Assembly: GCA_019448385.1 (NCBI GenBank) | Contig: JAGTXO010000002.1 | Location: forward strand, 806,001-870,000 | Length of the DNA stretch: 64,000 nucleotides | Direction: 5' to 3' | DNA from: Diacronema lutheri | Lineage: Eukaryota; Haptophyta; Pavlovophyceae; Pavlovales; Pavlovaceae | Part shown: piece by piece, positions 1 to 9,088 of the stretch | Numbering within the stretch: the first letter of the stretch is position 1 | How the letters are laid out: each line of letters opens with the position of its first letter | Position numbers and translations under genes: made by a program | The notes under the pieces: model-generated | What the model was told of the DNA's origin: nothing | The model's database searches: none | The model's input: the letters and a program-made list of their open reading frames with translations, nothing else

Positions 1-199
1 CGAGTGGCACGTCGCCGACCATGTTGCGCACGCCGTCGTCCTCCGAGTCGCTCTCGTCGGCGGCGCCTACGGCGCCTGGCTCGGCTGCCCCGCTCGCGGC
101 GGTGCCAGCGGCCTCGGCCTCGCCGGCAAGCTCGGCCACGGCGCCATCCTCCTTGGCGATGTCGCGCCGCCGCTTCCCGCCGCCCGCCTTCGTCGGCAT
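1..199 (-). CDS. BOP1: BOP1/ERB1-like ribosome biogenesis protein, 5' end only
   Basis: Reading the minus strand from the ATG at 199 gives 66 codons that run off the window edge. The product begins MPTKAGGGKRRRD, passes through an Ala/Glu-rich stretch and an acidic DESDSEDD segment, and ends in RNMVGDVPL. That end matches the conserved start of the BOP1/Erb1 N-terminal domain (family pattern N-x-V/I-G-x-V/I-P-L-x-W-Y-D). BOP1 is a WD40 nucleolar protein of the PeBoW complex needed for 28S/5.8S rRNA maturation. The WD40 part lies outside the window, so the call rests on this short motif plus the acidic leader. The basic N-terminal patch fits nucleolar targeting. It is divergent from the ABM-domain gene starting at 271. 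Confidence 0.6.
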   Translation of the reverse strand, partial: MPTKAGGGKRRRDIAKEDGAVAELAGEAEAAGTAASGAAEPGAVGAADESDSEDDGVRNMVGDVPL

Positions 200-270
200 G
201 CCGCGCGCGTGTGCCGGCAGTGGCCACGAGTCGATCACCCTCCTTGGGAACCCGTGGACAGCGCGGGACG
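200..270. promoter_or_regulatory. Divergent promoter region, BOP1-like / ABM gene
   Basis: Seventy-one bases separate the two inferred start codons. No TATA-like or other recognisable element is visible. Promoter function is inferred only from the head-to-head arrangement. Confidence 0.35.
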
Positions 271-826
271 ATGGCGTCATTGACGGCCAGGGAACTGGTC
301 CTGTGCACACTCCTTGGTGGCGTGTTGCTCAACTGGACGGTAGGGCAGCTGATGCGCGCGCCCGAGGCGCCCGCCACGCGCCGTCTTGGCCAACGCGCCT
401 GGCTACTCGTCGTCCGACTCCAGTTCAAGAGCAAAGCGGACGTCGCGGCGTTCCTTGCAATCTTCGCGCCGATGGCAGATGCGGTGAGCAGCCACGAGCC
501 AGACACGTGGGGCTACACGGTGAGCAGGAGCGACCAGGATTCGCTTGCGCTCATGATTTTCGAGCGATACGCGACCAAGGACGCGTACCTCAGGCGCGCG
601 CACCCGTCCGTGCGCCTGCCCGCGCGGGCATGAGTGTAGCCCCTCACGTTGGCCTGCGCCGCGCCGTTGTCCCTCTCTCTGCGGTGGCTGCCGCTGGTGC
701 CGCAGCGTGCACAAGGCGATGAAGCACTTTATGAAATTCAGGCCGAAGCTGCAGGCGATGCAAGACGCAAAGCAGGTCGAGGTCACCGGCGAGAGCTTCA
801 CCGAGCTGGGTGTGGGGTTCATGTGA
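271..826 (+). CDS. Antibiotic biosynthesis monooxygenase (ABM)-domain protein, membrane-anchored
   Basis: Join 271..605, 706..826 (151 codons, phase-2 intron of 100 nt, GT-AG). The N-terminus has a hydrophobic segment (LVLCTLLGGVLLNWTVG), which looks like a signal anchor. The rest is a single ABM-type ferredoxin-like domain: a first strand AWLLVVRLQF, the helix AFLAIFAPMADAV, the motif HEPDTWGYTVSRS, IFERYATKDAYL, and after the splice a helix ending in VEVTGESFTELG. The E-P-x-T and F-E-R-Y/KDAYL signatures are typical of small ABM proteins, which act on or bind quinone-like or aromatic substrates. The actual substrate cannot be told. The exon 1 end is chosen because 605/706 restores one frame through the conserved C-terminal helix. 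Confidence 0.7.
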
Positions 827-885
827 CGAGGGCTTGGGACTTGGGAGGGGGAGGAGGGGGGGTCCTCGTTTCAGCGTGTACAGGC

Positions 886-899
886 TGCGTGGCCACGCA
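886..899. repeat. 14-bp perfect palindrome in convergent spacer
   Basis: The sequence tgcgtggccacgca equals its own reverse complement. It lies between the ABM stop (826) and the PKA regulatory subunit stop (1001). It belongs to the set of palindromes and hairpins found in convergent spacers of this window. Confidence 0.6.
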
Positions 900-936
900 C
901 AGTCAAGTGCTGCCGGCGCTCGTGCGGACTACGGGG

Positions 937-1013
937 GTGGCCTTTGGCCCGCGGCGTTCACATCTTGTGCCGAGCCCTCGTGGCCTTTGGCCCGCGGCGT
1001 TCAAATCTTGTGC
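937..1013. repeat. Direct repeat of 34 bp overlapping the PKA-R stop codon
   Basis: Two copies, 937-970 and 980-1013, differ at one base and are spaced 43 bp start to start. The second copy contains the last codons and stop of the PKA regulatory subunit; the first lies in its 3' flank. Each copy contains the small dyad ggcctttggcc. It looks like a local duplication of the gene end. Confidence 0.85.
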
Positions 1014-2362
1014 ACCATGTACGCGTTGTACATGGCCATGTTGCGTTTCAGCACGTCAGCGAGGGGCCCGAGCACGCGCGTGAAGGTCCGCCGGTCGAGC
1101 GCGAGCACCGTCACCTCGCCGACCGCGGTGACCGTCGCGGCGCGCGGCCGGTTGGTGAGCAGCGCGATCTCGCCAAAGTAGTCGCCGGGCGCGCACCGCC
1201 CGAGTTCCTGCACCACACCGTTCGACATGGACGTGCAGACGACGTGCCCTTTCTCGAGCAAGAAGAAGGTGTCGCCCGCCTGCGCACGCACGTGCGCGCG
1301 CCGCGGGCAGGGCGGCATTGAGGGGCCACGGGGGCGCGCGCGTTCGTTGGCGCTTCGCACGAGCGTATCGCGCCGGACCCACGCGCGCGGCCGCTGCCGC
1401 GCGCCGCGTGCGGGCCGCACATCGTGCTGGTGAATGATCACATCGTTGTCCGAGAAGGTGGTCGGCTTGAGTGCGTCGGCGACGGTTCGGCGCTCGTTGG
1501 CGGTGAGGGAGGAGAGGAGCGGCACCTTCTCGAGGAAGCCCTCGTACGTCTGCCGCTTCGACATGGTCGTGTCCATCATGATGAACTTGAAAGTGATCCG
1601 ATCGACTGCGTAGAGCGTGCAGTCGGAGCTCGCCTTGACTGTGGCGGCGCGCGGCGCGTTGTAGAGCAGGGCAAGCTCTCCAAACGAGTCGCCCTCGAAG
1701 CAGCTGAGGACGAGCTTCTCCTCGCCGCCCTTGTTCAAATACACGTCGCACGCGCCGTTGAAGACGAGGTAAAAGTTGTCTCCTTCCTCGCCCTGCTTGA
1801 TGATCGTGTCGCCCGCCTTGAAGGCCTTCTCAAACATGGCGTCGAGCAGGATCTCGAGCTGGTCAGCGTCGAGGGTGGAGAAGAGGAAGTTGTGGGACAC
1901 CTTCTCCTTGAGCTTGTCGCGCACGTCCGCCGCCTTCTCGTGCACTTTTCGCTCATACAGCTTCGCGATGTTCTGGGGATCGACCGACTCAGCGCTCACA
2001 GCCGAGCGCCGGCGCGTCGCGTTGTTCCGGTTGAGCGACATGGCCATCTGGATCGACATGTCCGGCGCGCCGTTCGCGGGCTTCTCCTCCGTTTCAAAAT
2101 CGTCGTCGTCCACCAGCTCATCGTCCTCCACCTGCGACGTTTCGACCGGCAGCGCGCGCGACGCGACATCCGTCGTCACCTTAATGGACGCGGGGTACTG
2201 CGAGCACATCCAGTCGACGACGAACTGGTGCGGATTGGCCGGCCGCTCGATGCACATGGACTCGAGCATGCTGCACAGCATGTCGTTCACCTTGTGCTGC
2301 ACAAGGTACGACTGCACCGCCGCGCGCTCGCGAGCCGCCTCAGAGGAGATCGCGCTCTCCAT
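1001..2362 (-). CDS. cAMP-dependent protein kinase regulatory subunit
   Basis: Complement of join 1001..1279, 1421..2362 (406 aa; 141-nt intron that is stop-free and a multiple of three, so an unspliced reading stays open). Residues about 15-60 form a RIIa-type dimerisation/docking helix pair (YLVQHKVNDMLCSMLESM). A linker rich in Asp/Glu leads to the pseudosubstrate RRRSAVSA at about 117-124; its Ser makes it a phosphorylatable, type II-like inhibitor site. Two cyclic-nucleotide-binding domains follow. Their phosphate-binding cassettes read FGELALLYNAPRAATV and FGEIALLTNRPRAATV, both with the cAMP-binding Glu and Arg. It should hold PKA catalytic subunits inactive until cAMP binds. The start is the first ATG after an AT-rich spacer; longer readings upstream have no supported ATG. 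Confidence 0.93.
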   Translation of the reverse strand: MESAISSEAARERAAVQSYLVQHKVNDMLCSMLESMCIERPANPHQFVVDWMCSQYPASIKVTTDVASRALPVETSQVEDDELVDDDDFETEEKPANGAPDMSIQMAMSLNRNNATRRRSAVSAESVDPQNIAKLYERKVHEKAADVRDKLKEKVSHNFLFSTLDADQLEILLDAMFEKAFKAGDTIIKQGEEGDNFYLVFNGACDVYLNKGGEEKLVLSCFEGDSFGELALLYNAPRAATVKASSDCTLYAVDRITFKFIMMDTTMSKRQTYEGFLEKVPLLSSLTANERRTVADALKPTTFSDNDVIIHQHDVRPARGARQRPRAWVRRDTLVRSANERARPRGPSMPPCPRRAHVRAQAGDTFFLLEKGHVVCTSMSNGVVQELGRCAPGDYFGEIALLTNRPRAATVTAVGEVTVLALDRRTFTRVLGPLADVLKRNMAMYNAYMVHKI

Positions 2363-2439
2363 GGCGTCCTCCACGAGTGGTACGAGCGAAACGAATAATA
2401 CAGGAAAAAAAAAGTCAAAATTTAATATTGAACACCCCC
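2363..2439. promoter_or_regulatory. AT-rich divergent promoter region, PKA-R / SGNH-like gene
   Basis: The 77-bp gap between divergent ATGs holds an AT-rich patch at about 2393-2430 with an A-run and the TATA-like string ttaatatt, striking in this GC-rich window. It probably drives both genes. Confidence 0.45.
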
Positions 2440-4375
2440 ATGGTCGGGGCGTCGATGCCGTGGCACGCAATGGCCGCAATGCTCTTCGGCGGGGCGCACT
2501 CGGCCGGTTCGCTCTCCTATGCGGAGTGCGCCTACCTGGCCAGAGGGCTCGTGCCCCCATCCGCGCTCTTGGACGCGCTCGCATCGGCCGGCGTGACCAT
2601 GCACACGTGCCTCGGCCTCGCTCGCCGCGGCGGGTGGGAACCGCTGATATCCACGGAGCGCGGCGAGAAGCGGGACGACGACGCGCTTTTGAGGCTGTGG
2701 ACTCGGCTCTTGTCTTCAGGCATCCCATTCAACGCGTCCGGCCTTCCGTTTGAACACCCACCGGGCGCGCCGGCAGACCCGCTCGACCACGTCGCCCGCC
2801 TGTTTGCGCTGGCGGCCCAGACGGTCGCCGCGCAGCCGCCGTCTGCGCGAGCTGCCCGCTGCCCAGCGCCACAGCCGAGGCTGTGCATCGTCGGCAACCG
2901 CTGCCCAGCGCCACAGCCGAGGCTGTGCATCGTCGGCAACAGTGTAAGCCGCAACTTGGCGATGGACCTCAGGCTCGGACGCAGCGCGCTGCTGGGCTCG
3001 TGCCCGAGCTGCCCGCTGGCGGAGGTGAGGTACTACAACACGAACTTCGGCATCGATGCGTGGCACAATGGCCGCCACTGCCTCAGGTGCACGCTGCGCA
3101 GCGCGCTTTTGCGCATGCCGATGGCGGCCTTTGCAGCTGCGCTCACCGGTGGCCGCGCCGCACTTGCGCTCGCACCTGCGACTTTGGCCCGCGCGCCCGA
3201 ACGCCGCCAGGATGTGCCGCGCGCGCAAGGCGCGCGCCTTCCAGTGGGCAACTGACATTGTGCGCGACGGGTGCACGGTCGTGGTCTCGGAGCTCGCATC
3301 CGTGCACTACGCCGGCATGAACACCTCGGCTGCCTTTTTGAATGTTCTGAAGCGCTCCTTTCTTGACGCGCTGCGCGAGGAGGCGGCGCCCGGTGGCGAT
3401 GAGCGCCAGACGCCCACGCGCGCTACGGCGTCGGAAACGCGCTCGGCGCGCACTCGCGGCCTGGCGTCAGATGCGGGGCTTGATGGCAAGCCGCAGCGGA
3501 GCGGAAGCGGCAAGCTTCGCGAAAATGAGCCTGCTGTTGCACGCGTGGTGGCTCGCGCGCAGAGGATGGAGATGCTCAGCGACCGGCATGCGCACATCGT
3601 TTCGCACATCCTCTCGCAAGATCGGGTGCCTGCTTTGTGGATCGCGCAGGTGCGCATCGTCACGCAGCTGCTGGACAAATGGGCGGGAGACGCGGAAGCT
3701 GCCGCGGTCGGAACGAGCCTGCACGATGGGCCAAAGGCACGTGGGCCGCTGCCGAGGCCCATGTCAAGGACAACCCGCTTGAGCGGCTGCCCGCCGGCGC
3801 GCGTGCGGCGCGTGGCCATCATCCGCTCTCCCACGCCGCAGCTCTTCCCCGTGATCGGCGAATTCACCTTGTTGGCCAGCCGGCCGACGAATACTCCGAG
3901 GGCGACCTACACCCCGTTCAGCATGCGCGAGTGCGCGTGCCAGCCACTGCACCCGATGATCGCGCGCGCGAACGTGCTCGGGCAGATGAGCAGCTACTTG
4001 CAGGCCGCACTCGCGAATGCGAGCGCTGCGGGCGCCAGCCGCGTCCAATTCGCAGACCATTACTCGGCGCTGGCGTATGCGCGCGACGGTGTCAGCGCGC
4101 AGCTGAGCCGGCACGGCTTTCCCGGCAGCTTTGTTGGCTGCCACAACGTGGGAGCCGGTGCATGCAAGGCGGCGTGCACATCCTCGCTAGGCACGCGCAT
4201 CGAGCTTGAGCGGAGCCACCGCGTGCCGCCGCTCTCCGCGACGGAGCGCAAATTTGCCGCGGCGCGCGCCGACAACTTCTGCGACTGCACGCATTCAGCG
4301 ATGAATCCGTACCGCGTGGGGCTGTTGGCCAGCGTGCTCGCCGACTCGGTTGGGCGGGGGCTCGCGCGTCGCTAA
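2440..4375 (+). CDS. SGNH/PC-esterase-like protein (tentative)
   Basis: Join 2440..3086, 3211..4375 (603 aa; phase-2 GT-AG intron of 124 nt). I do not recognise a close family. Residues about 152-180 contain LCIVGNSVSRNL, which resembles block I of SGNH/PC-esterase enzymes (G-D/N-S-x-S-R); the C-terminal part holds ADHYSALAY and CDCTHSAMNP, the latter placed where PC-esterases carry their D-x-x-H. The protein is Cys-rich (CPSCP, CLRC, CACQPLHP), which suggests a secretory or Golgi luminal role such as polysaccharide O-acetyl transfer; that is inference. An exact in-frame 42-bp tandem duplication (2857-2940) repeats the segment just before block I. Start chosen as the first ATG after the AT-rich promoter; several in-frame ATGs follow closely. 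Confidence 0.45.
2857..2940 (+). repeat. Perfect 42-bp in-frame tandem duplication
   Basis: The 14 codons for RCPAPQPRLCIVGN occur twice, back to back and without a mismatch (2857-2898 and 2899-2940), inside the SGNH-like coding sequence. The duplicated segment includes the hydrophobic strand and Gly-Asn of the presumed catalytic block. Perfect identity suggests a recent event or an assembly artefact. Confidence 0.95.
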
Positions 4376-4411
4376 TTTCAAACATGGTCAGCCCTTTGGG
4401 ACAGTCACGTG

Positions 4412-7400
4412 TCACCGCGGCGGCTTGTCCTGGGCCCAGCTGCCAATCTGCGGGTCGGAGAGGAGCGAAAGCGCCTTCTGCGCGACCATCGGCGGCATCC
4501 CGCCGCTGCGCGCGAGCGCGCGCAGCGTGATGGCGCCGCCACGCTGCAGCATGGCCGGCTGCGACGGCTGCAGGTCGCACAGCTGCAGGAACACCTCGGC
4601 CGCCGGCTGGCGCGCGGCCGCGAGCGGGTCGGCCGACGGGCGCGCGGCGGGCGGCACGCAATGGCGCGCCAGCAGCTCAAGCGCGCCGTCCGCGTCCGCA
4701 CACGCGACGAACTCGGCAGCGGACGCCGCGTTGTTGAGCATCAGGTTGAGCAGCAAGAAGTAGCACGCGGCGCACGCCTGGCGCGCGCAGGGCGGACGGG
4801 CGAAGCGGGGGCGACACGCCGCTGAGTGAGCGTGCGACGGCGCAGCGCGCGCGCACACGAGGTGCTGCCCCACCTCGCCCTGTTCGACAGCGTCCCCAAG
4901 CTCCTCCACCGCGGCGAGCAGGGTGGCCGCGAGGAGCCCAAGCGCGCCAAGCTGCCGCGCCTGCGCGCGTGCGTGCGTGCGTGCGCGGTGTGCCCGGGGC
5001 GCGCAGGGCGCATGAGCGCAGAGACGCGCGCGCAGCCGCTGGCGCGCACGACGGCGGCGCGCGGCTCGCAGCGCGCGGCGCTCTCGCGCCGCGCCTCGTC
5101 CTGCGTCGGCTTGTCGCGCGAGACGGTCACGTTGAGCAGCGCGTGCACGGCGAGCACACGCAGCGCGGCGGGCAGCGCCCTGCACGGCTGCAGCACACCG
5201 AGCAGGCGCTCGAGGCCATGCGCGGCGAGCACCGCCTTGCCGATGGGCTGGTGCGTGTAGATGAGACCGTTGAGCACGGCAAGCAGCTGGTAAAGGCCGT
5301 CGTGCAGCTGGGCAGCGTCGTGAGGGTCGGCACGGCCGAGCGCGTCGTCCACGCGGCCAAGCGCCTCGGCGAGTGCGTCGACGAGGTCGCGCGCGCCGTC
5401 CACGTCGAGCGCGACGAGCGTGACGAACGCTGACTTGGACAACTCGTCACCGTCGTCGTCGGTGACGAGGCCGACGAGCGTGCGCGCGGCGCCCGCGCGC
5501 ACGGCGGCCGCGGCGTTGGGCGCATGGCCTTTGACCACGTTGGAGAGGCACGTCGTCGCGGCGGCGTGCAGCGAGGCGGCGTTCGAGCCGAGGATCTCAA
5601 GCAGCAGCTCGACGCCGCCCGCGCTGCCCACGCGCTCCTGCACGAGCGCGCAGTCGTACGCGAGGTTGACAAGCGCCATCAGCGAATACCGGCTCAGCTC
5701 AATTGGCCCGTCGTGCGGGTTGGCGTGCGCGGCGGCGCCGACGGCGAGCGCGGGCGGCATCGCCGGCGCGCCGAGCACGGGCAACGATGATGCGTCGGAT
5801 GACGATGCGCGCGCGCCGCCGCCGGCCGCGCCGCCGGCCGGCCGTGCGGGCGGCGCGACGGCGGGCTCGAGCGCAAGGATCGGGCGTGCATGCTCGATGA
5901 GCGCGAGCAGGTTGGGAACGAGGGCCGGATCAGCGGCGAGGGCGGCCTGCGTGCGCGGGCTGTTCCACGAGAGGTGAGAGAGGAACAGGCAGCACAACAT
6001 CCGCACGCGCAGCTGCGTCGACGCGGCGCGTTCGCCGAGCAGCGCGGCCGCCAGCACCGCCGCGCCACCGGCCGCGTCGTCCGCGCGGCGCGGCGGCAGG
6101 CGGGCGGCGGGCGGCGCGGAATGCACGTCGGACAACGCGAGCAGCGCGACGACGTGCTGCAGCAGCGCCGCGTCGCCACCGAGCAGCGCCTGCGCGCGTG
6201 CGTGCGTGTCAACCAAATTGATCAGAAGTTGGAGCGCCGCGGCCGTTACGTCGGTAGGTGGCTCAGCCATCGCAAGCTGCGCGCACGGACGGACGATGCC
6301 GTGCGCGAGCACCTCCGCCTGCGACGGCGGCTGCTTGTAGATCGCGTTGTTGAGCGCGAGGCACGCGAGCTCCGTCGCGCGCGCGAGCGTGAAGCGTTCA
6401 CGCACGCCCGTCACGCGCGGCGCATGCGCGCGCCGGCGCGGCCTCGCGCCGGCGCTAACGCCGTTGGCGTCGGCGTCGGCGGCGGCGGCGGGCACGCTGG
6501 TACGCGCGGGCGCGTCCGGCTTCGGCACGCCCGCCGCGCTCGCCGCCTCGCCGTTCGGCGCGGCGGCGGCGCGCTCGCTCGCGCGCGCGGCGGCGGCGGC
6601 GGCGCCCGCCGCGCCAGCCGCGCGCTGCGAGATCCGCATGTGCGCGGGCCAGAGCGACACGGACGCGCCGCCGACGGCGTTGCCCGCGCCGCAGCAGCTC
6701 TCCGAGTTGGCCGGGCTCACCGGCGTGCCCGGCGTGCGTGGCGAGAGCAGAGGAGCCGCCGACTCGGAGCCCAGGTCTGTTTCGTCACAGCCACAGCTGC
6801 CGCCGTTGCCGGGCGCGAAGCCGGCGGGCGCACCGGCGCGCGCGGCATCGGCCGTGGAGATCGGCGCAGGCCTGCACTCGCCCGCGTCCCGCGTCTCCGC
6901 CGCGGCGGGCGCGCGCTCGGCGAGCGGCAGGTCTGCGTCGGGCGTGCAAAAGGCGTCGGCGAGGCAGCAGAGCACCTCGACGAGCGCGCCGAGCGCCGAG
7001 ACGTCGCGCACGTGCGCCTGGTTGCGCGGGTTGTCGGTGACGGTGTGCGAGATCAGATCGAGTGTCGGCTCGAGCACGTCCAGCTCCATCTCGTGCGGGA
7101 AGGCCTGCACGGAGCGAAGGAGCGCACGTAACACACCCTCGTCGCGCAACTCATGCCGGCACGCAGGGTGGCCGTGCGCGAGCAGTGCGAGGAGTTGAAG
7201 TGAGCGGCTCTGGATGCGCGCGTTGTAGTCGAGCGCGCACTCACGCAGCACCGAGATCCCGTGCCTGCGCAAGAAGAGGGCCTGCGTCCGACGGCTGCCA
7301 TGCAGGACCGCAGCAGTCGTCGAACACGCCGCGTCGAGCACGCCCTCGTCGACGTTGCCGAGGCAGCGGAGGAGCATCTCGACGGAGAGCGAGCCGTGCA

Positions 7401-8833
7401 TGTGCACGAACAGGTAGTGCCCCTCCGCGCAGTGTCGCACGAGCCGGCGCGCGTTGCCGAGCGCGTCCGCGACGACCTCGGCGTGCTGGTGGTTGTGTCG
7501 GATATCGAGGAGCTGGTCGAGGAGCAGGTGGTGCAGCGTCACGAAGTCGGCGAGCGGGCAGATGCGCGCGAGTGGCGAGCCGCGGCGCGACACGAGGCGC
7601 GGCAGCGTCGTCTCGTGCGCCGTGCGCGCGACCGCCCCAATGACCGCCTCGTTGTCCAGCTGCGCGCCGAGCAGCACGAGCAGGCTGCCCAGGTAGGAAG
7701 GCGGTCGCAGCGAGCCGTTCGCGCGCGACTGCGTCGTCCACGAGTACCAGATGAAGACGTGGGCGAGGAGCGCGTCAAGCGCGGCCGTCTGCTCGCACAG
7801 CAGCCGCTGGTTGCGCTCGCAGCACCACACGACCGAGTTGAGAGCGAGGAGAAGCTGTTCGAGAAGGATGGAGGAAGCCGCGGATCGGAGGGCGGCCGCT
7901 CCAGCGCCGTCGGCAGGCGTGCGCTCGTCGGGCTCAGGCAGCGCGCGGATCGCGTCGCTCGCCTTGCGCACGAAGAGCGCGAAAAGCCCCGTCGCCTCGC
8001 ACGCCGCCTGCGCCTGCGGCATCATCGAGCACATGTTGATCACGAGCTCGAAGAGCGAGCAGCAGAGCCGCTCGTGTGCGCTCTCGACCAGCGCGCCGGG
8101 CGCGCGGCGCGGAGGCGACGGCTGCGGCTGCGCGTCGGTGCCATTGGCCGCAGGCGCATCAAGGCACGCGCGCGTCGCCGCGGCGAGAGCGGCGCACCCG
8201 TCCGCGTCGAGAATCTGCTGGCACGCGCGGCAGTGGTGGAATGTGAGGCAGCAGAGGGTGCTCGCCACACACTCGAGCACGCGCAGTCGGCTGGTCGCGA
8301 GGAGCGGCGCGCGCTCGAGCACGCCGAGCAGCAGCGGAATGCCGCGCGGCTGCTTGAGGAAGAGCTTGTGGTTCAGCGTGACGCTACACAGCAGGCACTC
8401 CTGCGGGTGGCGTTCAGGCGCGCGGGCAGCCGATGGGAAACGCACGCGCGCCACGAGCGCGCCACGCGGCGTACGGAGGGGGCGCGGTCGGCGAGCGGCG
8501 GATGCGGGCGATGGGAGGCTGCGAGCGCGCGCTCGCGGCGCGCACGAGCAGCCAGACGACGTCATCGAGCGCACGCGCCTCGGCTGCGTCGGCGCCGGGC
8601 GCGCCGCTCAGCTCGTCGAGCAGCTCGACGAGCGTGCGCAAAGTGGGCCACTTCTTTGAGCCAATCTCCTCAAGCTCCTCGGCGGACGAAGCGCCCTCAC
8701 AAAATAGGCGCAGCCTCGCGACCGCCTCCCACCGCTCGTCGCTCCCCTTGAGCGCGATCGCGGCGAGGACGGCGCGTATCTTTGCGGTCACGCGCTCGTC
8801 CGCAGCATCCTCCGCAGCGGGCGCCGCCGGCAT
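4412..8833 (-). CDS. Large armadillo/HEAT-repeat protein, function unknown
   Basis: Complement of join 4412..4777, 4859..4960, 5050..8400, 8546..8833 (1368 aa; introns of 145, 89 and 81 nt, all phase 0, GT-AG). The protein is an alpha-solenoid: repeated helices such as ARALDDVVWLL, LLVLLGAQLDNEAVIGAVA, SRYSLMALVNLAYDCALVQ, AATTCLSNVVKG and VLAVHALLNVTVS carry the small-residue/Asn pattern of ARM repeats. A low-complexity Ala/Ser/Gly linker (roughly 6390-6950 on the window) splits the solenoid into two arms. There is no signal peptide or membrane segment. I cannot assign it to a named family; ARM proteins usually act as scaffolds. The start is the first true ATG (8833); the frame is open further upstream only through non-ATG codons. 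Confidence 0.75.
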
Positions 8834-9088
8834 CTGTGCGCTGCTCGCCTGCGCAGCGCACCAAGCGCCGTGGGCTCCGCTCGAGCCCCACGCGGGGCGA
8901 CGGAGCCACTCCGCGCTGACAGGCGCCCAGCGCGAGCCGCACGTCTGGGGAGCGCCGTTGACTGCCTCTCTTGCAGCCTGTTTGGCTTTTTTGAAGGCAA
9001 AAAGTTTGAGGGTGCTTTTCAAAAGCAGCGGCAGTCGTTATAATCCTCCATCGCCGGGGAGGCCGCGCGGGAGGCAGCTCGCGCCGCG
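8834..9088. promoter_or_regulatory. Divergent spacer, ARM protein / CFAP43-like gene
   Basis: This 255-bp head-to-head gap has a slightly AT-rich patch near 8985-9045. No recognisable element is seen. The ARM reading frame is open through part of it but has no ATG. Confidence 0.35.

Noticed and set aside
5890-7131. Arg-rich plus-strand ORF opposite the ARM protein
   Set aside because: It has no domain or plausible composition and is antisense to a clear repeat protein.
8834-9022. N-terminal extension of the ARM protein to 9022
   Set aside because: The first codon there is TTG; the first ATG is at 8833.
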